In this document: in pieces, positions 36,611-49,166 of the stretch
How positions within the stretch are numbered: position 1 is the first letter of the stretch
Layout of the letters: each line of letters starts with the position of its first letter
NCBI GenBank assembly: GCA_964035545.1
Contig: OZ037765.1
Coordinates: forward strand, 7,576,698-7,640,697
Length of the DNA: 64,000 bases
Direction: 5' to 3'
Source: Bugula neritina
Lineage: Eukaryota; Bryozoa; Gymnolaemata; Cheilostomatida; Bugulidae
The notes under the pieces: model-generated
Told to the model about the DNA's origin: nothing
What the model saw: the letters and a program-made list of their open reading frames with translations, nothing else
Databases searched by the model: none
Translations under genes and position numbers: made by a program

Positions 36611-39121
36611 TGCTACTTAGAAATAATTTATCTGAATGTACAAATAGTTTTCAGCTTATCTGTGACTTTTGGTCAACTTAAATAAAATCTAATCAAATTT
36701 TGCTGATGACAAGTTACCCAATAATAAATAATGAGTAATAGGCTCTTAGTTTAGTATATGACTGTTTTGCTATGGAATAAATAGAATCACTGGCAAAGTC
36801 ATGACATCCAATAATTTAGTAACTCTCTCTGCTCATTGAGTGGTTTTGGGAGTATTTCAGATATTTTGCTATTTTAGTAACTAATCATTTTGTAAGCTGC
36901 GGTATAATAGAAACATTTTAACAAGTAATTAATAAAATACAAAAACACTGCTTCACAAAGCAGATGCTGTCTTGTTTGCTAAACAATGAATTCCATTTTG
37001 TTCCGGAAACTTTTACATTTTTCACCCAAAATACAAGCAACCACAAAATTTAAAATATAAAGCTTTTAATTAATGAACTAAATTACAATTTACTGCTCTA
37101 AGAGGGTAATGAAGGCAGCCATTATAAGCAGCTCTTTCATTTATAATTCAGTGGTTAGTCTCATTACAATAAAGATCAAACAATGCACTCTACTCTCCAA
37201 TTTAATAATTACCAGCGATGTGGCTATTGCTGCGCACGGGTTTTACACAGGACGCATTTATTGCACGACAGTGCAGACAACTCCAAATTTTACAGGACAC
37301 TCATTAGAAAGACAACTCTTAACCAACTGACAATAATTATCATGCTTTAAAATGTTGTGTTGCCAGTTAAGTCAGAGGAGAGAAAGAGCTAATTTCTATG
37401 ATGAATAATGTCTAATTGTAAAATAGAGCTATTTGAGCTAGCATTCAAAATACATAAATATATAATTGGTATAATTAATTGAGCTAATTGACCTATATAT
37501 TATAATGTAGCAATATAAAAATGATGTTAGAATGCTGATCATTCACTCTTTGTGAACCCATCATAATCACAATCTGACATCACCTCAGTCTTTAGCATTA
37601 CTCAGCCACAACTAGTCAGCACTGATATTTGATAATGAAACATGTAACTGCTAAAGCAGCTTCACTACTTACTATAGAAACACTATCAATTATTATCCTC
37701 ATCGGTTGAATAACAGGCAGATAAACTATGTTAAATCATTTATGAAGCTACAAATAGTCTTTTTCAGTTACAATTTACTACTAGATCATAAATTCATTTT
37801 TAATACATAATGGAGTTATGCACTCTTTAAATGAAGCCTTGCCATTGCAAAAGAGCACTACTAAGATAGAGAGTTGTTTCCCCACTCTATGAAATGCAAC
37901 AACTCATGGAGAATACATGTTATTATATATCTTTGTAGTTTGATTAATCTATATTATAACTCTATTATTTGAAATACATATAATTCCCCCAATTGTTGTT
38001 TACATGAAATCATTGGCAATAGAAATATAATTTTTCTAACATAAACTGTTTGCTAAGAACACAAATCCATAGTTATGTCTTAAGAGTTTGATAATATTTG
38101 GCAGTTATTATGATAAACTAGAGCAGCTTCTAGACTAATTTAAGTAACTGGAAACTGTGTTGACAGTTTATGAACAGGTTGTTTGTATGAGAGACGGCCA
38201 TCTCAGTTGTCATCTAATCTAAGGGTGACAGTCATTAAAATGATACTATTCTTATATATGCAAACACTTGATATTGAAGTGGGGAAGGAACAATATAAAT
38301 TACTATGCATATTTAATAGCGAGTTAGTGTCACAGATATATTTACATGCAACGAGACACCAGGCCAGGCATTGTCCCACTTCTTCTAAGTTTATAGTCTA
38401 CTGTAAGAGACAAAGTTTTCAAGGAGTAGAAATACATAGAATTTTAAAATAATAGTATATAGCTGTATAAGACAAATCGATAGCTATGATTATTAAACCT
38501 GTTTTGGGTATGCTGGAAACACTATTCGAGATTTCATTTATCTTGTTGAACTAGAGAAGCTGCAGCTAACTGAGCTGGTCATTGATGGTTGATGTCCTTA
38601 CTGAAAGCTGTTATTAGGTCAGATAACTAAGGCTAAGATAAGTGGTGTGTCAGATGCTAGAGGGGGTCAGACACTGAATCCTTACGATATGATATTTACA
38701 CTAGTAGTGTACACAAGATCAACATATTTATAAATCTCAGATGCACGTTGTTTGTTTAACATCCCATATTTGATAAACCCTTGACTTGATCAAAGATATG
38801 TGTGGCTATCGTAAACATTACCCAGAGTTACTCCAACAGCACAAAACTGCAAACTATATCATTCACTGACGCACATCACTGATTCATTCTAATGCCAACA
38901 CAAAACAATAAAATTCAAATGAGAGATTGTTATAAACATGGAGCAATTTTAATAATATGCTGATAGCATAATTGCCAGTTCAAAGGTGAAATGCTAAGGG
39001 AAATCACCTTTAAAACTTGTTTCACCTTTCGCTCTAATAGACATTATCAACTTATTGCCCTGCATAGAAATTATCTGCACCAGTGACGGCATTACTATCT
39101 ATAATAAGCTTTCCTTCATTG

Positions 39122-39162
39122 TTAATAATAGCTCAAGCTATTGTAATAAAAGCTATTATTAA
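39122..39162. repeat. Perfect short inverted repeat
   Basis: Arms TTAATAATAGCT (39122-39133) and AGCTATTATTAA (39151-39162) around a 17-nt spacer. Could form a hairpin. No function known. Confidence 0.7.
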
Positions 39163-41883
39163 TGCATAATACTAGCATTGTAATGATAAAATAATATACA
39201 ATTCTGGCATAACTATAATAGCACTATCATAATTGATAATATAATGCAATAAATAATTATTTATTTTCTGCACTGCAGGTAATATCACCTCATAATGTGT
39301 AATTAGCATTTGTTATCATGGACTATTATATGTGTTTGGCATTACAGCCTCGCTAGCTTGTAAGCAGAGAGCTACATCAGTGGATCAAGTTTCACAGGAC
39401 TTGAAGGCAGTTTTGAATTTAGGGTATTAGTAACACAGGACCCTGGATTTCTCAAGTCAAGTTGATGGCTGACTGGCAGGAAATTTGAGATTTGACAGAA
39501 GTTAAAATAACAGATAAAATAATATGAATGCAATGCTGTAGAGTAGTTGCTGTGCTTTGGTTAGTAAGTTTATACTACGTGGTACTGCAGAGTTGTTGAT
39601 GGGAGTTGATCTGACTTTCTGTGTGCATGTTAGTGATCACGGATACAGCATGCATTCTACACAGTTAAAAGATAAATCCTATTATTTATGTATTGCAATA
39701 CATATTAAAATAGAAATCTAATAATAGAACTGACTTCCACCATTAAAGTATAAGCATGATCAACACCAGGTAATCAATTTCAATGAAATAATAACTATTA
39801 AATAGAGACAATTCATTTGTATAATTCCCAGTAGCTTTAAGGTAAAACAATGACAAATTAAAGTTGTTTCTGCTCAGAGACTTTGTATAGCAACCAATTT
39901 GACAAATTAGATTTTCTCCTTCTCTAGAGACCGGACTACAACACCATCTGCCATAGAATAAGGCTTCCAGAGATAACAATGTTTACAGAATACACAAAAA
40001 GATGCAACGATTATAAGTCACAGAGCCTAGCTGAGTTTCTTGTTCTGTTCTTTGGTATAAACAGAGAGTAATAAATAAATAAAATCATCTCTGCATCTAT
40101 AATATATAAGTACTTTGCACAGACACACTCACATTACAGGCACAATATGCCCTCCTTTATTGTTTCTGTTACCACAACAATAATCTCTACCTGTTTTGCT
40201 AGATTTCGTAATTTCTATCTAGGAAAAATTTGGTCATCAGCTTGCCTACAGCTTCATCTTTACTGCTTATTGTTATCAGGGTTGCCAGCAAAATACGTGA
40301 GGAAATTACTAATGTGTATGTGTGTATGGGATAAAAGTGTGGCATGGCAGAAAGATGAATGAAAAATGCATGTTTTTCTCAGCTAATATTACATCTGCAT
40401 TTGCATTGGTTATCATTTCTACCAGCCAGTGAATGTCAAGCTAAGTGTCTACCCTTAGCATTGATAGTGACTGAATGCCTTCACCAATAGAACTTGGCTG
40501 AATATAAAGCATTGCTTCAACTTATAAGAGGCTCTTCCAAGTTGTGGCTTGCTCATGGAGTCACTTTAAGTTGCTACTGGACTATAAAAACCTTAAAACT
40601 GAGCAAACCCTTGAAATATATGGCTTTAAGGCAGAAAGTCCTTGTCATGTAATGATTCATCATATTTTGCAATTCTTAAAAATAAGCCCATCTATTTCCA
40701 GAGAATCACTCGAAATAATAATTGCTATTACAACATATAGTAATATAATAGTATAATATACTAGGTCAGTGATCTACTATAAGTTTGTACACTCTAGTCA
40801 GAAGGGAACGAGCTCAGCGAGGATGAGTAATTCACAGTTACTCTGACTTTATACTGTGGGTTGGCATACTATACCACTCAACTACAAGTATAACTACACT
40901 ATACTTACACATACTTATGTATTCTATACAACTGTAGCTGTTAATTATACAATATCAGCTGTAAACTATACAGTGACAACTGACAGTATATACACCCTAT
41001 ACAATTACTATACGTAGACTACAGCACAGCCTACAGACCGGGATGATGCCAGATTTCCTATTCTACTTGATGACTTTCTCTTTGTCTCGATAGTCATAAA
41101 CTAGACCTACATACTACCCAATAAGCCACCTCCTCAGTGAGAGGTGTGAAGAAGTGAGATATAGATTCAATTTTATAGTTAGAAGATTAGACTACAACTT
41201 GAATAGACAGAGGGCAGGTGTTACAGGTGCTCTATAGTCTATATTATAGAAGATTGTGATCTATACTGGAGTCTGGGATAAAATCAGAGCTACTGAACAA
41301 GAAGAGCAGAATTTTAGAACAACTGGTGGTTACTAGTATGAATTATTTAGGTTACAACAAATTAGAGTGAGAAAAGTGGGGTGCACTTTGTACACGGCTG
41401 TTGAAAAGTGTGATGGTTATGGAATAAAAAGATAATTAGTATGTCAAGATACCAGAAGTCATGCCATAATCACTATTATCATTCATAGGAGAGAATAACA
41501 AACAAGTACACTCAAAACCACATGCCACTGGCAGCTGATGATATGTTTTAGAAAACAACCACTCTGTGGTGTGAAGCCGAGGTGCATAATCTGGTTAGTA
41601 GATTGTACAGATTGGTTGGAGAATAGAAAGACACTAATGAAAGACCCCTAAATACCATACACAAAACATTTGTTGATAAAGTTTTAATTATTGTAAAGGA
41701 AAACCAGGCAACCAGTTCTCACTCACTGTCTTTCCATTAATTAATCTGAATGGGATCTATCCATGGAAAGACAATGAATGTTTTACCAAATCCAACTCCA
41801 GAGCATGTCTTGTGAACAGTATATACTCTCAGACATATTCTATTTGTGCAGGGTATCTAAACATGAATCTTGGCACTACTTAC

Positions 41884-41953
41884 CATCGATAACAGGGTAG
41901 CCATTCACAAGCACATCAAGGCCAAGCACTATCATCAGAGATATCAACATCAT
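41884..41953 (-). CDS. Candidate signal-peptide exon of a small secreted protein (weak)
   Basis: On the minus strand an ATG opens 23 codons with a hydrophobic core (MMLISLMIVLGLDVLV, then NGYPVID). They end at a consensus donor G|GTAAGT in phase 1. A TTTTAG acceptor precedes the ATG, as for a 5' UTR intron. A possible next exon begins at 41092 (phase 1, VYDYRDKEKVIK then stop), which would give a ~35-residue product. I do not recognise it, and the second exon could be chance. Confidence 0.3.
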
Positions 41954-44879
41954 TCTTCCTCCAGACTAAAACAGTGAGAACTATGAGCCAATACTAGTTA
42001 ATAGGTAAAGAGAGTTGGCCAGTGAATGGGAGAGGAATTAGATTGGGACATGGCATGATATCATCAGTTTCTGTCAGTCAGTCTGTAAGTGGAGAGCTTG
42101 TCAGTAAATGCATGAGTAATTCATCCGAAAACTAAAGACTGTGGTGTCAGGTTTATATCCAGCTTCCCCACATTTGAATACTAATAATGCACTTCATAAT
42201 TCATAGTTATTGAGAAATGTTACCCATCCAAACTAGAATAGGTATATAGCATTACTCAGCCCAATTGTGGTTAATGTACATTTCGAGTAAATAAAAACTG
42301 CTCTAAATGGCCCCTTGTCACAATGGAGTCTTAATTGTGCTTTGATCTAAGGTAGTTGGAAGCACTTTGGCACACCTGGCCATGTCAGTCTTTTAAAATA
42401 TAGAGAATCATGCTTCCTGCTGGACATCTTCAATTTGTTTACAGAAAATTCATTCAAATTGTTCTTTTAGAGTTTTAAAAGCCACATGTGTTTCATCTGA
42501 TTAAGTGCACATTTAACACACAAAAAACCTTTCATATTCAATTAAAAAATATTTAAACTCTAGATAGGCAGATATCCTAAAAAGTTTTCAGACCAAAGCA
42601 CTCATATGAATAATTATTATTTATAGAGAAAATTATGACTTGACATGCATATATTAATTTTTCATCTATTAATCTTTGAGTCAGTCGACCTGGAAGCTGT
42701 GACAGCAGACAATACATTAGCGACGGTGCTGAGCATGCTCAATAGACTCCCGAGTCTAGAGTAAGGATCAAGAGAAGAACTTACACAAACACAAAACGTC
42801 TCAAGAGTCACATACTCACTATTGGCCAGGCAATCATTGTGATCCTACTTTAATATACGAGTGCATATCATACATCATTTAATATGTATTCTTTCAAACA
42901 TAGCTTCATAAATTATAAATTAGTTAGATTAAGGGCCTATCATGTTAAACACACTAGAAGATAGGGGAAATTTCTAGGTTTTATGCTTTAGTTGCTGTTT
43001 GCAACATTATTCTAAATCTATCCTACGCAGTTCCAACTAAAAACAAAAAACAAAAACATATGTACATCATTAAACATTTCTGTTTTTTATCAGTGAACTT
43101 TTTAGTTAATCATCAATTTATCTGAAAAATCACACCCGATATTAAAGTCATATTCGAAACAGTCACACTCTGATAATTTTGGAGATTATCTGCAGAACAA
43201 GAAGAAAACTAAAAGGATGTTATGCTCTGGACTTTAACAAAATCTCTAGCTGCATTTAATCAAGTCACTGGTGCAATATTTAATGAAAATCAGTTGTGTT
43301 TAATTGTAGGTCCCCAGTATGCATCATTTTCAAACTAAGAACAGGCAAATTCAGCAGAGAGCAACAATTGATTTGATATTAGGCCCCTGGATTGGGATTT
43401 GGCATTAACTCCTTACAGGGCGTTCAAATTGTTGGCTAGTGGGTACACTTTATCAGATTATAGATGGCTTCTACTCTAAACTTTACATCAAATTTGGTGC
43501 AGCATAGTGTGTACATCAGAGTATATCAGTGACCGCAACCTCTAGTGATAAAGAATCACAATTACACAATATTATCGCTATTATGGCTAAATTGACACGG
43601 ATGGCCGCTGATGAAGCCTAAAGTGTTATAATTTCCACACTCATAGTCCCGTTACTATAATATGTAGTAGTCAAAGAAATTAATGAGAATAAGCAATAAC
43701 AAATGCAGCAAATATTAACTTTATAAATGGCTATCATCACCCACTTGTATTTGTTGAAATGAAAAATGAAAGGTGTACAACTTTGAGCAAAAGGCATTAA
43801 GTCTAAAGTCTTTTGTGTGGATGTTATTCTTGCTCCCATTAGCTTCCACTGGGCTTTAGAGTTTAGAAAATGTAAACAAAGGGCACTTTCCTATCTCAAG
43901 ACTGTACAACTTTATAGAACTACGCCTTTCATGTCAAAAAGGAAGTGTTTCCAAGAAAAACAGATTGTAAAGCTCCAATTTCAAGGCACTTAAATGAGCT
44001 TGCATATGAAAAGAACAAGCAATTTTCGTTTTGTGATAGAGAAAAAAACTAGGTCTCAAGATAGCTTTTTTATCTTCTATTTATTTAGCAACAGTGCCTG
44101 GGAGCAAACTAATTGAAACCTATATTTTCAATGGTAGAATAAAAATAAAAAACATAATTACATTAAAGGGAGTGTAATACAAATAGGTTAATATGAATCA
44201 GCTAGAAGTTTTAAGAAACTTCAATAGCCTAAGTTCTAAGCATTTCCAACTTTTTAGCATCAGTGACAGTATGCTTGTCACCAAAACCCAGACTTAAACT
44301 GAAGTCCACTATATACCCACGTTCTGATTCTTACTTCAATACAAGAGTTGTTAACATAAATATGTGGGAAGTTTTTCACTTTGAAAAGAAATTAAACAAG
44401 AAAAAAAAACAGGGTTTCAAAATGCAAAATGCTAAGCATAATAAAACTACAAACCTGTGCTAGGCCTAACAGAGTAACACTAACACTAACAGTAACAGTC
44501 TATCAGTCTTCATGAGTCTATCAATTATTAGGAATCTTTTTTAGTAAGACCTCAAGCAATGATTTGAGTTCAGCCGAATTTATTACTACACATGAACTAA
44601 GAGCACAATAGTAAATTGTAAATATTAAATTATATCAAAATGAGGATATAGCCATGGTTCAAATGCTTATGCATAACTAATTACTATTAGCTGGTGGTTT
44701 TATATTGATAATAATATCCATATGAAATTATATTATACAAGTCAAGATTTATTACTTAGGTAAATAACCAATACGTACCAATGAAGGTTCAATCCAATAG
44801 TAATTAGTCTACAGATACGATATTTGGACTCTAGTGTTGGAGAGTTTGAGTATTGTGGTTTCCAGCAGTCAAGATCAAG

Positions 44880-44922
44880 ATGGCTGCTGAGAGAAGTTCT
44901 TATGCTGTACCACAATCAATAC
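44880..44922 (+). CDS. Candidate first exon with YY1-like start context (weak)
   Basis: The ATG lies in AAGATGGCTGC, a YY1-type start context used by many short-promoter genes. It opens MAAERSSYAVPQSI and meets a possible donor C|GTAGCA in phase 1. No second exon was found up to 48.8 kb. Chance is a fair alternative. Confidence 0.2.
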
Positions 44923-45127
44923 GTAGCAACTATATCTTTGACAGTTAGAAAGAGTAACTTTTTGAACAGTATGTTTTCCAGCTGTTACCCTATTTCCATG
45001 GAATCATAGAAATAACAAACTTCAACAAGTCATTTGAAAAGCTAAAATAGGCAATATCAAGGATAGCAAGTAGTATAAAATATGGTCATGTAAAGAAATC
45101 ACGTGTATATTTGTGCTAAGTAATACG

Positions 45128-45215
45128 ATTGGCTAAAGTCCCAATGACGATTGGTTGAAATAAACGCACTCTGCACCAGACGTAATATCAAAACATTTTA
45201 TTTGCATCCTATTGG
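45128..45215. promoter_or_regulatory. CCAAT/octamer cluster, promoter-like
   Basis: Within 88 bp there are four CCAAT-box cores (ATTGG at 45128-45132, 45150-45154 and 45211-45215; CCAAT at 45141-45145) and one perfect octamer ATTTGCAT at 45200-45207. NF-Y sites plus an octamer recall histone and other housekeeping promoters, but no histone or other gene lies next to it. Confidence 0.4.
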
Positions 45216-47256
45216 TCATTGCAATTCTAGAGCCTAGATGTTTTGGCAGGGAAGGCAAAGTACTTCTGCAGTCAAAATAGTAATATGCATTACCATATAG
45301 CATATAACCATATAACTATATAGTAACCATTATGCAGCAGTTATCATTTTTTAGTTTCATTTATTTTAATTTCAAACTATCAGCCTTTACCTCTCTCTCC
45401 AGAGCACACTGTAGTGGGTATAAAATGGAACAACTAAAATGAATAGTAGAAATACTGTATAGTAAAACTGCTTTGATGCAAATCTAAATCAAAAATCAGT
45501 TGAGTATAATTTAGAAAGATTAAATTATTCAAGCTGTAGTTGATTATGTCACCATCATTCTATAGTACTTTCCATTTGAACACATCTATGTTAGTATTTT
45601 TGGTGCATATATAATAAACATCAAATATTTTGATCCTAGTGATTACTGTATTTATAGTGTTATGTAACTTAATGTTATAAAATTTCTTATAACATCACAT
45701 ATACACAATAATTTAAACTTTATTTTATTGCCTAATTGTTGAAGAGCAGCTATAACCTAGAAAACTTATCAACATGTAGATCCTGTGCTACTCTGAAAGC
45801 CCTCAGGCAATCTTACCAGCATAGCTTGAGGTAAAATTCCTGTAGCCCACCTATGCCACCGCAGGTTCTTACTGGAACTGGGGCTATATAAAATAATATG
45901 AGTTTATAAAATATAATTATAACGTATCACAATTATATATATTATATAATATACATAAAAACTGTTTCTGTATCTATTCTAGATCATTTAGGAAAGTGTA
46001 TTCATCTACAATATCTTTGTTACATTTTGAAGAAAATATGCTAAATGCAAATAACAACAAAATTCGCAGAAATTTCAATTTCAAGTGACTGGTTTTGCTT
46101 GACGTACACGTTAGGTTTTATTTTCACGCAAAAGGTCACAACATCCAGGCTCTAAAGTTTTCGGGTAAAATGTCTCTGTGCCCGTATCAATTTTTTCAGT
46201 CTTAAAACAATTAAATTGTGCTTTCAAAATCTAAAAGGATGCTAATATGGAGCAAAAATATGTGAAAGTGTTGCAGCTTCAAGACTGATTTTTGTCCCTA
46301 AACAATGCAACTAGTTTATATAACTTTGTATGTCTCTTTTTTCATGACACATCAGCTTTCTGGATGCTTCAACTTCAAGTCTAAGTGACTCTCACGTGCT
46401 TCAATGAAATACAAATCAAATTAAATATTCTTGACTGATAAAAATAAGCTTGCATTTGGACATCTAGCTGGATGCTGCACTATTATATACACGTACATGT
46501 ATATAACATGTAAACACGTTGCAAATGCAGATATATGATTAATGTATGACATGCAAAACCAATGGGAATATATTGCTTCTAAACATACGTATAAGCTATT
46601 CACTAAAATATAATTTATATGCAAAGTAGAAGAAAAGCATATTTCTGTTGGAGAGTGTTGAGATATATAATAACAACTAGTTTTTTAACTGGTTGTTCAG
46701 AAAATGAATGGTAGCTATGCAGAGATGTATGCAACAATAACATATTTAGTAGAATACCATATAAGTTAAAAGCAAATCAAACTTTACACACATTAAAGAA
46801 ACAAGGTAAATTCTGTGTAAGCCTATTAGGTCTGAGAATTTTTGCTTTCCATTTTTTTATGCAAGACAAACTTTACAAGTTTACACCTGCTTTTCATAAG
46901 CTGCATGTATTTTACTTTAAAATATGTGCAGCAATGGTTAACAATTCTTACACATTTGCTTACATGTTTCGCAAAGCTTTAATGACGTCTAGTAACCAGC
47001 GTGGCACACCATTTACTAATTTCTTATGTATTCTTCTAAATTACAATTATACAGTTAGCAACCTGCTGAATTAACCTTCAGAAAACAAGAGAAAATAGCT
47101 GACCCACTAATTCAATAAAATCTGTCTATCTTTTATAGAAACTGCTTTCTGATTGAACTTATAAGAAGTAAGAGCTCCTGCTGAAAAGATAGATAGACTG
47201 AATTAGTTGATTAAAGCCTAATATTATTTGCACTATCACTAAAATTGCAAAGTATT

Positions 47257-47269
47257 GGGGGGGGGGGGG
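47257..47269 (+). repeat. Oligo(dG) run, 13 nt
   Basis: Homopolymer of 13 G in AT-rich intergenic sequence. Confidence 0.95.
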
Positions 47270-48886
47270 AATACAGAATGAGCCAGCAGTTTAATAGTTA
47301 GGTATTAGTTGGCAACCGCTGTTTAAAGTTTAAAGAATTTGCAAATCAAGACTTAAGCTTAGTTCGAAAGTGTATACTCTATAATATACAGAATGAAATT
47401 ACAATTTTGTAAAACTTTCAACTTCTTTCCAAGACGGTCACAAATTGAATTTCTTTCAGCACAGATGCGCTTTGAATTCAATCACCAATGCTTCATTTAA
47501 AAATTTCAATAAGACTCTTCACACAATGAATTAAAAGCAATCATTACTAATTAGTGCTGATTGAATTATCTCCAACTTGTAGCTTCACCACACAATTTGA
47601 GTCTAATATAGCCACTAGCATAATTTCTATTAGACTTTAAAGTCTAGTTAGAATAAAAACCAACAACTCATTCATCAATGAGCAGATGTTGAGAACTATC
47701 TAAGATGGCAGACAAACTAGATCATTACATTTTATCATGCAATAATAAACAGTTAAACTAATTTGTATCCAATTTAAACTTCATTAGTTCTGCTGTAATA
47801 CTATTAAATATGATGTCTAATTCTCCATTACCAGTCTGAGCCAAGTTTTCTATGGCAGAATAATTACATAGTGCAACAATTTTGGTAAGATGCGCATTGA
47901 GCATAGACTACAGGTACAGCCCATAGGTATAGCAGCATTTAAGCCAGGACAGCCAGTCAAAAGATAGAGAAAGATGTTAAGCAGCAATCTTCAAGGATGT
48001 GTAGAATTTGACTGACTCTACAAGACTTTAGTTTTCTCTTACTTACTGCAGTCACCAAGACTGTATGACGAATGGACATGCTAGAACATTATGTTACCAT
48101 TATAAAAACTGCCGTTACCAGTGAACATTGCATGGTGAGAAGAATTTGGCTAATTTCTTTAGATGAAAGGCTCAAGATGAAAGCTTTAACTGACTTTTTC
48201 ACACAAGAGTCATATTCAGTTTTTTGTTTGGCCTGGGCAAAGAATTATGTTTTGCCTTGAACATGATAATATATGTATATGTTATGTTTCTTGTGTTATG
48301 TGCTGGTGGTAAGAATGTGAACAAGCTGGTAAATACTGGTAGATCTGTTATAAACATTAACAATATAGCTGATAAATTATACACGACAAAATATTGAAAT
48401 TTAGTAACTTTGGTATTCAGCAACCAATCCCTTGGTGTGTTACTTGAATTGTTATCATATTAATTACTTACATATTAAATTTAAATATCAAGTATAAAAC
48501 ATAATTAAAATATGTGAAAAAACTAGATATCTTTTTACATTGATAGGCTTACTTTAACAGTAAAATTTAAAAATAACATTTCCAATAATTATCTGCATAT
48601 TCAAACAATCAAAAGTACAACTTCAAAGATATTTTAGTTTCTGAAATAAAACAAGAAGATGTATAAATAGTCTACTTACAAATAACATTTAATTTTTCAA
48701 ATATTACCTTTGATTATAGCAAGTGGTAAACATGAATTTAAAAACTTTAGCAGTACTAAAAGTCTTTTTAATATTATACTCTAAAAGCTGATACCGACTT
48801 TAGCTGAAAATTTAGGGTCTAATGTAGTCTAATCTAGTCAATTCACATCTGTTAGAGTTGCATTTCGTATGACGTAACGTGTGGAG

Positions 48887-49166
48887 CTAACTGTCTTGGA
48901 ATCTTTCATAAGGAATTCGATTGGTTATAGAATGAAAAATCTGCGAAAGCTCTGCCATATGGTTTTGTTTGCTTATTTTGTGACTATATGATTGTCTAAA
49001 AAACCCAACTATCAGTAAAATTAAAATGACTGATATAACGATCAGCCAGGCTAGGAGCCCCAGCAAGATGTTGCCATTCGAAGTCTCCAAAGATCCTGAA
49101 GCTGACTGGGAGAGTTGGGCACCCGCCAAAGAGTCTACAAAATATGCCAAAGAGTCTACAAATATC
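48887..49166 (-). other. Terminal exon: transmembrane helix and cytoplasmic tail
   Basis: Enters in phase 2 (TG|G, Trp) after a CTAG acceptor. It encodes a tandem heptapeptide (IFVDSLA, YFVDSLA), a Ser/Gln-rich stretch, a membrane span (LLAWLIVISVILILLIVGFF) and a tail of about 38 residues ending IPYERFQDS. The tail has no motif I recognise apart from possible tyrosine sites (SYSHK, PYERF). Confidence 0.88.

Larger units (their letters stand above)
36611..48886. other. About 12 kb without a supported gene
   Basis: Both strands were read. No recognisable protein domain is present, and the open frames are short with AT-driven composition. Items worth noting are listed separately: a candidate signal-peptide exon (41884-41953, minus), a candidate first exon (44880-44922, plus), a CCAAT/octamer cluster (45128-45215), an inverted repeat (39122-39162) and a 13-G run (47257-47269). 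The left part of this span may carry distal regulation of the semaphorin, and the right end the 3' UTR of the collagen/EGF gene. Confidence 0.5.

Noticed and set aside
42689-42775. Open stretch on both strands with acceptor-like flanks (plus: DLEAVTADNTLATVLSML)
   Set aside because: The region contains palindromes (AGACTCCCGAGTCT, GAGCATGCTC) that make both strands look alike. No joining exon was found on either strand.
47706-47760. ATG in AAGATGGCAGAC context opening 18 codons
   Set aside because: Ends in a stop without a donor and has no partner exon; likely chance.
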